A stretch of 31,938 nucleotides of DNA from Bacillota bacterium (GTDB lineage: Bacteria > Bacillota > Clostridia > Lachnospirales > Lachnospiraceae): contig JAFADH010000377.1 of assembly GCA_023424995.1 (NCBI GenBank), forward strand, positions 1-31,938, written 5' to 3'. A model generated the notes under the pieces. That model was given only the letters and a program-made list of their open reading frames with translations. It did not search any database and had not been told where the DNA came from. The position numbers were made by a program, and so were the translations under genes. Shown one piece after another: positions 1 through 6,636 of the stretch (positions are counted from its first letter, which is position 1; every line of letters starts with the position of its first letter).

Positions 1-66
1 GCATACGAAGCCTGTTTGTCCTGTGAGGATGCAATCGGCACCGGAGCTTATCAAGGCGGATCATAG
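1..66 (+). CDS. C-terminal tail of an upstream gene (partial)
   Basis: Frame 1 is open from the first base and ends at TAG 64-66, giving 21 residues that end ...TGAYQGGS. The stretch is clearly richer in G+C than the A/T-rich DNA that follows, which fits the end of a coding region. Too little is present to name a family. No clear terminator follows the stop. It could also be chance open frame, because only 22 codons are visible. Confidence 0.35.
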   Translation, partial: AYEACLSCEDAIGTGAYQGGS

Positions 67-145
67 CATTTGGTAATGTTGATATCGTATAGTTTATCAA
101 AAATATTAGAATTTTAGTTGTATAAAAACACTATTTATTTTAATA

Positions 146-161
146 GTAAAAACGTTTCAAT
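146..161. promoter_or_regulatory. LacI/CcpA-type operator candidate (site A)
   Basis: The sequence GTAAAAACGTTTCAAT is a partial palindrome around a central CG, the typical form of LacI-family and cre operators. The core AAAACGTTTC recurs at 9925-9934 and 10108-10117. Its CG lies 176 bp upstream of the -35 box of P1, too far for simple promoter occlusion. It could act as an auxiliary looping site, or as an operator for an unseen upstream promoter. Confidence 0.5.
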
Positions 162-313
162 AAAGTTTTTTTATAGAATTATGGAAATTTCCTTATATAC
201 ATAACAAAATAAAAATCAAGAAAGGGCATGTATTATAAATAATTAGCATTATATACGTAAAAATAGCTGATATAGTGTTGATAATGCACAAAGATTAATA
301 TAAAATATAAAAA

Positions 314-327
314 TAAAAATGTTTTTA
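314..327. promoter_or_regulatory. Near-palindrome TAAAAATGTTTTTA beside P1
   Basis: This 14-bp near-palindrome ends one base before the -35 box. The identical 14 bp are found at 10088-10101, upstream of P2. It resembles the operator candidates with the central CG changed to TG. It may be a weak operator half of a loop or an A/T-rich UP element; the sequence alone does not decide. Confidence 0.4.
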
Positions 328-328
328 C

Positions 329-357
329 TTGAACTTATATGAGTTAAGATATATAAT
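329..357 (+). promoter_or_regulatory. Sigma-A promoter P1
   Basis: The -35 box TTGAAC (329-334) and the -10 box TATAAT (352-357) are separated by exactly 17 bp. Transcription would start near 364 and leave a leader of about 80 nt before the ATG at 444. It should drive LacI regulator A and probably the phosphorylase downstream. Confidence 0.75.
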
Positions 358-443
358 GGGTCTAAAGATATTGGCAGGATGGTCCGGCACGGCCAGCCTT
401 TCTGCTGAAACCTAATAATAAATCACAGGTCAGGAGGGTGCAC

Positions 444-1442
444 ATGGTTACAATCAAGGATGTAGCCAGAGAAGCCGGAGTCGCGATCTCTACCGTATCG
501 AATGTGCTGAACCGGGTGGATGTTGTCAGCGAAGAGAAAAAGAAAAAAGTTCTCGATGCTGTGGAAAAACTGAAGTATGTTCCGAATATGAATGCCAAGT
601 TCTTAAAGTCCAATAAGAAGAATACCATCGGACTGTTTCTGCCCAGTATACAGGGGGATTATTACAGGACGTTGATGCAGGCGGTTCATCTTCAATGCAA
701 GCTGAAGGGATATCTGCTCAACATCTATGTCAGCAACGAGAATACCAGCGATGAGATATACGGCATGATTATCTCTTCCGGCGTCGAAGGCGCTATCGTA
801 ATGAATGAACGGCTTCATAATGAATATATAAACCGGATTGCCTTAACTCATATGCCCCTTGTATTCATTGACAGGGATTTTGCGGGAGACCGGATGTCCA
901 GCGTAACCATAGATAATATGGAAGGTGCTCTTCTGGCTATGGAATATCTGATTAAGCAGGGGCACCGCCGGATCGGCTATATCCACGGCATTAATAATAA
1001 TGATGATAAGAACCGGTACCAGGCTTATCTGAAGGTAATGAGCAAATATAACCTGCCATTGGACGATAATATCATATTGCTGGGTTATTTTGAGGAAGCT
1101 CTCGCATACAGCGAGATGAGGGTGCTTCTGCTAAAGGGCATTGATATCCCGGACGCCTTCTTCTGTGCCAATGACGAGATGGCCTGGGGCTGTATCCGGG
1201 CATTGTCCGAAAGCGGGTACAGAATACCGGAGGATGTCTCGGTGATCGGCTTTGATGATATGCTCCTGTCCTCCTATTACAAACCTGCTTTAACCACCAT
1301 CCACAGCCCCATATCCGAACTGGGTACTCTCAGTGCAATCGAGCTGTTTCGGATGCTTGGTCAGGAGGAAGCGGTAAAGGGGAAGATAACGCATCTGAAA
1401 TCCAGTCTTGTTATTCGTGATACCTGTAAGGTAAGGATATAG
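444..1442 (+). CDS. LacI-family transcriptional regulator A
   Basis: This is a DNA-binding repressor of 332 aa, the normal LacI-family length. The N-terminus (about residues 1-50) holds the helix-turn-helix with IKDVAREAGVAISTVSNVLN, followed by the hinge PNMNAKFL. A periplasmic-binding-like ligand domain follows, with VFIDRD, the QGHRRIGYIHG segment and the FFCANDEMA and VSVIGFDD motifs typical of the family. An upstream in-frame GTG at 438 overlaps the ribosome-binding site; I prefer ATG 444 because AGGAGG at 432-437 is then 6 nt away and the start matches the paralogue at 24236. It is first in the operon behind P1. The ligand is probably a beta-glucan oligosaccharide or glucose derivative (inference). 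It is roughly three-quarters identical by eye to regulator B. Confidence 0.93.
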   Translation: MVTIKDVAREAGVAISTVSNVLNRVDVVSEEKKKKVLDAVEKLKYVPNMNAKFLKSNKKNTIGLFLPSIQGDYYRTLMQAVHLQCKLKGYLLNIYVSNENTSDEIYGMIISSGVEGAIVMNERLHNEYINRIALTHMPLVFIDRDFAGDRMSSVTIDNMEGALLAMEYLIKQGHRRIGYIHGINNNDDKNRYQAYLKVMSKYNLPLDDNIILLGYFEEALAYSEMRVLLLKGIDIPDAFFCANDEMAWGCIRALSESGYRIPEDVSVIGFDDMLLSSYYKPALTTIHSPISELGTLSAIELFRMLGQEEAVKGKITHLKSSLVIRDTCKVRI

Positions 1443-1566
1443 CCTGCTGTATAAATTGCGGTTAAGCTATGCGGTACCGGACCGGAATTGCAATATTGAA
1501 CAAACTGAATCGTATATAAGGGGAACGCCGTAAAGACATTAAAAAATATAAGGGGATAATTAACAT

Positions 1567-4500
1567 ATGGGGAAATATAAGCTTCTAGGTGACACATACA
1601 AAATCGAAGGCTTTGACAAGCGTCCGGCTTTTTCAAGCTTCCTGCCCGGACTTGCGGGCGTTAAGGGAATCCCGCTCTGGGCATATTATACCAACCGCGG
1701 CCAGGCTGTCAACAGCTTCGGGATCCATAACAAGAATAACGCCATCATGGAATTCAATCCGGCGAATACCGCCTATGAGAACACCGCCATTAAGGGTTAC
1801 AGAACTTTCATTAAGTGCAATGGCAGCTTTTTTGAGCCCTTCTTCGGCCTGGAGGAGGCTGCGGAACGAAATCTGTACATACGTAAGAACAGTATCCGCA
1901 TTGAGGAGATCAATCACAGGCATGGCCTGAGAATAGATATTAACTATTATGTACTTCCGGAGGAAAGCATCGGCGCCCTGGTAAGAAGGGTACGGATAGA
2001 GAACATAGGGAATGAGGAAAAGCGGCTTGAGATTATTGACGGATTGCCGAAGATCATTCCGTACGGGATCCATAATGGAGCCTACAAGGAGATGTCCAAC
2101 CTGCTGAAAAGCTGGTCCGAGGTTAAGAATACCGGGCAGAGGGCAGCCTTTTATACCATGCGGTCCTCCAGTGATGATTCGGCGGAGGTAACGGATATCG
2201 AAGGCGGATATTTCTATGCGGGAATTCATGAGGGCAATGTGCTGCCGGTCATCTATGATGCCGAAGCGGTATTCGGTTATGAAACCTCGCTGATTTATCC
2301 GGTGGAATTCCTTGAAAAATCTCTCGAAGAGATATTGAAGCAGGAACAATGCTTCTATAATAAGGTACCCTGCGGCTTTACTCCTGTCAGTCTGTCCCTT
2401 GCCCCGGGTGAGTATAAGGAATTCCATTCCCTGACCGGCTTCGCCGCAACCCCGGAGCAGCTGAACGAAAAGATCAGGGTATTTGCCTCTGCGGGATACC
2501 TGGCGCATAAGGAAGCGCTGGCAGATGAGATCGCGGAAGAGCTTACCGGGGATATTCGGACCCGCACCTCCCTGCCGGTATTCGACCAGTATATGGAGCA
2601 GTGCTATCTGGATAACTTCCTAAGAGGCGGATATCCCTTTGTAATTAATAAGGATACCAGCCGGTCCGTGGTGCATCTGTTCAGCCGTAAGCACGGAGAT
2701 CCGGAAAGGGATTATAACTTCTTCACTATAGCCGGAGAATACTATTCCCAGGGCAACGGCAACTTCCGGGACGTTAACCAGAACCGGAGAAATGATGTCC
2801 TGTTCCAGCCGGATATCAAAGATTTTAATATAAAAACCTTCTTCAGCCTGATACAGATTGACGGGTACAATCCCCTGGAGGTCCGTCCCTCCACCTTCTG
2901 TGTGAAAGAAGAATGCAATAATGCCGTCGAAAAGCTTATCCATGAGAATATCGCGGAACCTCATGACCAGCCTGATAAAGACAATAACCTGCCTTCTAAA
3001 AAAGACTCCGCCGGTGAGCCTCTTAACCGGCATAAAGAAAAGATAAGAAAGATTATAAGCCAAAGCTTCACCCCGGGACAGATAGCCAATACCATAGTAA
3101 AACACCACATGGAGGTCATCTGCGGTGAAGATATCTTCCTGGAGAAGCTGCTGGAATGCTGTGAGCAGAACATAGAAGCGGGCTTCGGAGAAGGCTATTG
3201 GAGCGATCATTGGGATTACAATATGGATCTGATCGATAACTACTTAAACGTCTTCCCGGAGAAAGAGAAAGAGCTTCTGTTCGGCGACGACACCTACCGG
3301 TTCTACGACAGCCCTGCCAGAGTGCTCCCCCGCAGCGAGAAATACATAATAACGAAGAATAATGAAGCGAGACAATACGGCAGCCTGGTCCATGACGAAG
3401 AGAAGGAAGGCCGGGAGGGCTTTAACAGGCACGGCACCAATTGGCTGAAAACCAAATCCGGCGGTTACGCCTCTACTAATCTGATGGGCAAGCTGATCTC
3501 CCTGTCCCTGAACAAATTCTCCTCCCTGGATTCCTACGGAATGGGCGTTGAGATGGAAGGAGGCAAGCCGGGCTGGAATGATGCCATGAACGGACTTCCC
3601 GGATTATTCGGCAGCGGAATGACAGAAACTCTGGAGCTTAAGCGGATGCTGTCCTTCATCAACCGGACCATTCTTGATGCCGATACCATAACCCTGCCGG
3701 AAGAGATCTTTCAATTTGCATCGGAAGTGTATGAGACCTTGAAGAAAGCCGGGAAAGAGGGCTGGACGGACTTTGCATATTGGGACCGCGTAACCTCCGT
3801 AAGAGAGCAATTCCGTGAGCAGGTCAGATTTAATATCAGCGGTATCAACCTCACCCTGGAGACAAGAATTCTCCATGAGATATTCCTGGCATTCGAGAGA
3901 AAAGTAGAAGAGGGCATCCGTAAAGCCCGCACCTATGGCGAGGGCATCGTCCCCACTTACTTTACCTTCCGTGCATCGGAGTTCGAACCCGTCCTGGATG
4001 ACCGCGGGCAGCCTCTGCTAAGCCATTACGGTCTTCCCAGGGCAAACATAAAAGCCTTTGAAGTACATCCCCTGCCGGCATTCCTGGAAGGACCCGCCAA
4101 GCTGCTGGGAACCCTGAATGATATCGGTGAAGCAAAGACCTTATATCACAATATCAAAAACAGTGAGCTATACGATAAAAAGCTTAAGATGTACAAGACA
4201 AGTGTGCCCATCGACCGCATCTCCATGGAGAACGGCCGAATCCGCGCCTTCACTCCCGGATGGCTCGAGCGGGAAAGCATCTTCCTCCATATGGAATACA
4301 AATACCTGCTGTCCATGCTCAAAGCCGGCTTGTACCAGGAATTTTATGAAGACATCGAGACAGCCTTAATTCCCTTCCGTGATCCGGAGGAATACGGCAG
4401 AAGCATCCTTGAGAATTCCTCCTTCCTGGCCTCCGGCGCCAATCCGAACCCTGCCATCCACGGCAGAGGATATGTAGCCAGACTATCGGGTTCCACCACC

Positions 4501-4827
4501 GAAGCCATCTCCATGTGGACCCATATGTTCCTGGGCGACCGGATATTCACCTATGAGAAGGGCACCCTCCGGCTGCACTTCTCCCCCAAGCTCCCGGGCT
4601 GGATGTTCGACGCGCAAGGCCTTGCCTCCTTCACCTTCCTGAGCAGGTGCAAGGTAACCTATATCAACCCCTCCCGCAAAAGCACCTTCGGTGAGAACTC
4701 CGCCAGGATCACCGCGATCCTCCTCCCCGATACTGCCGCAGAAATCCCCGGCAGCACCATCCCCGGCCCGCTCGCAGAGCGGATCCGCAGCGGCGAGATA
4801 ACCAATATCCAAATCCACCTTCAATAA
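1567..4827 (+). CDS. Inverting oligoglucan phosphorylase (GH94/GH149/GH161 type), probably beta-1,3
   Basis: The product is 1086 aa without signal peptide, so cytoplasmic. Enzymes of this group split beta-glucan oligosaccharides with phosphate to give glucose 1-phosphate. It shows the N-terminal beta-sandwich seen in these phosphorylases, then an (alpha/alpha)6 barrel with YWSDHWDYN (around residue 544) and GKPGWNDAMNGLPGLFGS, whose Asp672 is the expected catalytic acid. The length exceeds cellobiose phosphorylases (about 800 aa) and fits the long families, namely GH94 1,2-beta-oligoglucan phosphorylases or GH161/GH149 beta-1,3-glucan phosphorylases. The laminarinases nearby favour beta-1,3; a beta-1,2 activity is the main alternative. 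The start has AAGGGGA at 1550-1556. The gene lies 124 bp after regulator A, with no clear promoter between. The last third is unusually C-rich compared with downstream genes. Confidence 0.82.
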   Translation: MGKYKLLGDTYKIEGFDKRPAFSSFLPGLAGVKGIPLWAYYTNRGQAVNSFGIHNKNNAIMEFNPANTAYENTAIKGYRTFIKCNGSFFEPFFGLEEAAERNLYIRKNSIRIEEINHRHGLRIDINYYVLPEESIGALVRRVRIENIGNEEKRLEIIDGLPKIIPYGIHNGAYKEMSNLLKSWSEVKNTGQRAAFYTMRSSSDDSAEVTDIEGGYFYAGIHEGNVLPVIYDAEAVFGYETSLIYPVEFLEKSLEEILKQEQCFYNKVPCGFTPVSLSLAPGEYKEFHSLTGFAATPEQLNEKIRVFASAGYLAHKEALADEIAEELTGDIRTRTSLPVFDQYMEQCYLDNFLRGGYPFVINKDTSRSVVHLFSRKHGDPERDYNFFTIAGEYYSQGNGNFRDVNQNRRNDVLFQPDIKDFNIKTFFSLIQIDGYNPLEVRPSTFCVKEECNNAVEKLIHENIAEPHDQPDKDNNLPSKKDSAGEPLNRHKEKIRKIISQSFTPGQIANTIVKHHMEVICGEDIFLEKLLECCEQNIEAGFGEGYWSDHWDYNMDLIDNYLNVFPEKEKELLFGDDTYRFYDSPARVLPRSEKYIITKNNEARQYGSLVHDEEKEGREGFNRHGTNWLKTKSGGYASTNLMGKLISLSLNKFSSLDSYGMGVEMEGGKPGWNDAMNGLPGLFGSGMTETLELKRMLSFINRTILDADTITLPEEIFQFASEVYETLKKAGKEGWTDFAYWDRVTSVREQFREQVRFNISGINLTLETRILHEIFLAFERKVEEGIRKARTYGEGIVPTYFTFRASEFEPVLDDRGQPLLSHYGLPRANIKAFEVHPLPAFLEGPAKLLGTLNDIGEAKTLYHNIKNSELYDKKLKMYKTSVPIDRISMENGRIRAFTPGWLERESIFLHMEYKYLLSMLKAGLYQEFYEDIETALIPFRDPEEYGRSILENSSFLASGANPNPAIHGRGYVARLSGSTTEAISMWTHMFLGDRIFTYEKGTLRLHFSPKLPGWMFDAQGLASFTFLSRCKVTYINPSRKSTFGENSARITAILLPDTAAEIPGSTIPGPLAERIRSGEITNIQIHLQ

Positions 4828-4858
4828 TTCCTGCCCATATCTCATCCATATTATTGAC

Positions 4859-5131
4859 AGCGCACTGGAAAAGCCATTATTTATTGGCTGAATATGAGTA
4901 CTAAAGTATTATCATAGGGATATTGTCCATATCATTTAGTATCATTAGCAGAGCACTGGAAAGGCGGTTATATATTGGCTGGATTATGAGCACATAAATA
5001 GAACCAAGGAAATGAATATCTATATCACTTCAGCCTCATAAGTGCTATACCGGTGAAGCGATTATATATTGACTGAGAATATATGCACGCAAAGATATTC
5101 CTACAGTGGTTCCTATTAAAATCTCCATCTA
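4859..5131. repeat. Three degenerate 91-bp tandem repeats
   Basis: Units begin at 4859, 4950 and 5041, exactly 91 bp apart. Each starts with a variant of AGNGCNCTGG and continues with a variant of ATTATATATTGGCTGA. The third unit is the most diverged and carries a small insertion. The first contains a short hairpin, AGCCA...TGGCT. There is no open reading frame through the array. The function is unknown; it could be decayed duplication or a repeated regulatory or RNA element. Confidence 0.6.
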
Positions 5132-5428
5132 TATATATCAATAGATACAAACAAGACGACACCAACAATATTATTAATAATCAAACATCGTTCTTCAATG
5201 CATAGACTTATGATAATGTATTAAATACCAATGCAGAGATAAAATTACTCCTAAAATTTATAGAGAAAGAGTTTCATACCAAACATTATTTATAAAACAA
5301 ATAATAGCAATAACCATTAAATCATACCAGCTTAACATCCACACGAAACAACCTTTACTTTATATGCAATCCATATCGTCAGCAATAAAACAAACAACTG
5401 CTTCCTTAATATTGGCTAACAACAATAC
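5132..5428. other. A/T-rich non-coding stretch
   Basis: This stretch links the 91-bp repeats to the palindromic element. I see no credible gene, promoter with good spacing or operator core here. A short A/T-rich dyad around 5126-5146 is the only structure, and it is weak. Confidence 0.5.
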
Positions 5429-5429
5429 G

Positions 5430-5687
5430 TACAGCGGTTCAGGCGGCATTCCATAAAGTAACGGATGGATCTGAGTGCTTATATATTCAGCTGGCGAAGA
5501 CCGTTCGATGGCGGTTGTCCATCTTTCGTTTAAGACCCTGCAAAAATGGGAGCCCTCCGCGACCATTTTTGTACGCACAGGGGCTTAATAAGAAAGATAC
5601 CGCCTGAGAGTAAGGCGAGTCAGATGAATATATAAGCACTCAGATCCATCAAAAACCATCACCTGCATATGCCGCCTGAACCGTACA
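5430..5687. mobile_element. Nested palindromic (MITE-like) element of about 255 bp
   Basis: The outer arms 5435-5449 and 5669-5683 are perfect 15-bp inverted repeats. The middle arms 5464-5489 and 5625-5650 are perfect 26-bp inverted repeats. Further inside pair 5510-5515 with 5599-5604, 5521-5527 with 5592-5598, 5530-5534 with 5584-5588, 5536-5540 with 5578-5582, and 5541-5549 with 5563-5571, around a 13-nt loop. The whole region can therefore fold as one long interrupted hairpin. TACA is present on both sides (5430-5433 and 5684-5687), a possible target duplication. No transposase is present. A minus-strand frame (5578 to 5360) crosses it but looks like a by-product. Alternatives are a structured RNA or a large intercistronic hairpin. 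Confidence 0.65.
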
Positions 5688-5771
5688 CAATCGTAAATCA
5701 CGCACAATCGTAAATCACGCACAATCGTAAATCACACACAATCGTAATTCATCCACAATCGTACAATTATC
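5686..5771. repeat. 17-bp direct tandem array
   Basis: The unit CACAATCGTAAATCACG occurs identically at 5686 and 5703, then with increasing change at 5720, 5737 and 5754 (the last 18 bp), and fades by about 5785. There are no spacers, so it is not a CRISPR array. It starts at the edge of the palindromic element and ends about 50 bp before the GH16 start codon. It may be a minisatellite or a row of protein-binding sites. Confidence 0.75.
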
Positions 5772-5824
5772 CATATTCGTACGAACCCACACAGTCTCAC
5801 TCAGACTCACATGGAGGTACTATT

Positions 5825-6577
5825 ATGAGTTATTCTAAAGAAGGTTATCATCTGGTATGGTGTGACGATTTCAATTACCAAGGCGCACCAAATCCATTAA
5901 AATGGAACTACGACCTTGGTAATCACCAATGGGCAAACCGTGAGCTTCAAGCCTACACGGACCGCCCCGCCAATGTATCGGTAGAGAATGGAAAACTGTT
6001 CATAAGAGCAATCAAAGAGAGGGACGGAGAACGTGACTATACCTCAGCAAGATTGATCACACATGACCGGCAATCCTGGCAGTACGGTCTTTTTGAATTC
6101 CGTGTAAAGCTTCCTACAGGAAGAGGTTCCTGGCCGGCAGTATGGATGCTTCCGGATTCCATCAAAGCAGGGAATCCCTGGCCGCGCTGCGGCGAAATCG
6201 ATATCATTGAGCACTGCGGACGATGGCCGAACAAGCTGATCTTCAGTTTGCATTCGGAAACGCACAACCATACCAGACATGATACGCAGCAATGTACCAA
6301 GTCCCTGGAATATCCGGGCGTGATGGAGGGATTTCATGATTACGCCATGGAGTGGACGCAGTCGTACATTGAGTTCTATGTTGACAAAAAAAGCGTATGC
6401 CGTTTTGACAAGGCGGAATATGCTGACGGACAGACAGAAGCGGCTTGGCCTTTTGACCAGCCATTTTTCCTGATTCTAAATATCGCCGCAGGCGGTACCA
6501 TGGGCGGGGAGGTGGATGACAGGGAGCTTCCCTTCATCATGGAAGTGGAACATGTCAGGGTATATCAAAAGGACTGA
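5825..6577 (+). CDS. GH16 endo-beta-1,3-glucanase (laminarinase type), apparently cytoplasmic
   Basis: The 250-aa protein is a single GH16 jelly-roll domain that should hydrolyse internal beta-1,3 (or mixed beta-1,3/1,4) glucosidic bonds. The signature GEIDIIEH carries the nucleophile Glu124, Asp126 and acid/base Glu129. The upstream pattern ANRELQAYTD and the segment WPAVWMLP are typical of laminarinases. No signal peptide or anchor is visible, in contrast with the GH16 lipoprotein at 23210, so it probably acts on imported oligosaccharides. GGAGG at 5813-5817 lies 7 nt before the ATG. A 10-bp palindrome TTCGTACGAA (5776-5785) lies upstream. The GH94 phosphorylase follows closely, suggesting co-transcription. 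Exact linkage preference cannot be read from sequence. Confidence 0.9.
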   Translation: MSYSKEGYHLVWCDDFNYQGAPNPLKWNYDLGNHQWANRELQAYTDRPANVSVENGKLFIRAIKERDGERDYTSARLITHDRQSWQYGLFEFRVKLPTGRGSWPAVWMLPDSIKAGNPWPRCGEIDIIEHCGRWPNKLIFSLHSETHNHTRHDTQQCTKSLEYPGVMEGFHDYAMEWTQSYIEFYVDKKSVCRFDKAEYADGQTEAAWPFDQPFFLILNIAAGGTMGGEVDDRELPFIMEVEHVRVYQKD

Positions 6578-6636
6578 CACACAAAAATCAGTGCCTGTAA
6601 CCGGTGGTTGCAGGTTACGAAAGGCATGGGGTTTTT

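Larger units (their letters stand above)
67..443 (+). promoter_or_regulatory. A/T-rich control region upstream of LacI regulator A
   Basis: No coding potential is visible in this stretch. It contains one LacI/cre-like operator (146-161), an A/T-rich near-palindrome (314-327), a consensus promoter (329-357) and a predicted leader of about 80 nt. The layout resembles the control region at 9836-10213, and both carry the same near-palindrome just upstream of the -35 box. Confidence 0.6.

Noticed and set aside
1496..1518. TTGAAC with TATATA as a promoter before the long phosphorylase
   Set aside because: The spacer is only 11 bp, far from the required 16-18.
1633..2508. Minus-strand frame of 291 codons
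   Set aside because: It lies wholly antisense to the phosphorylase gene, which has clear family motifs, and it shows no recognisable domain.
5360..5578. Minus-strand open frame of 72 codons
   Set aside because: It starts with GTG inside the loop of the palindromic element, and half of its length is set by the inverted-repeat arms. No ribosome-binding site of quality is seen, so I treat it as a by-product.
5686..5785. Possible CRISPR array
   Set aside because: The 17-bp units adjoin directly without spacers, and no cas genes are present.
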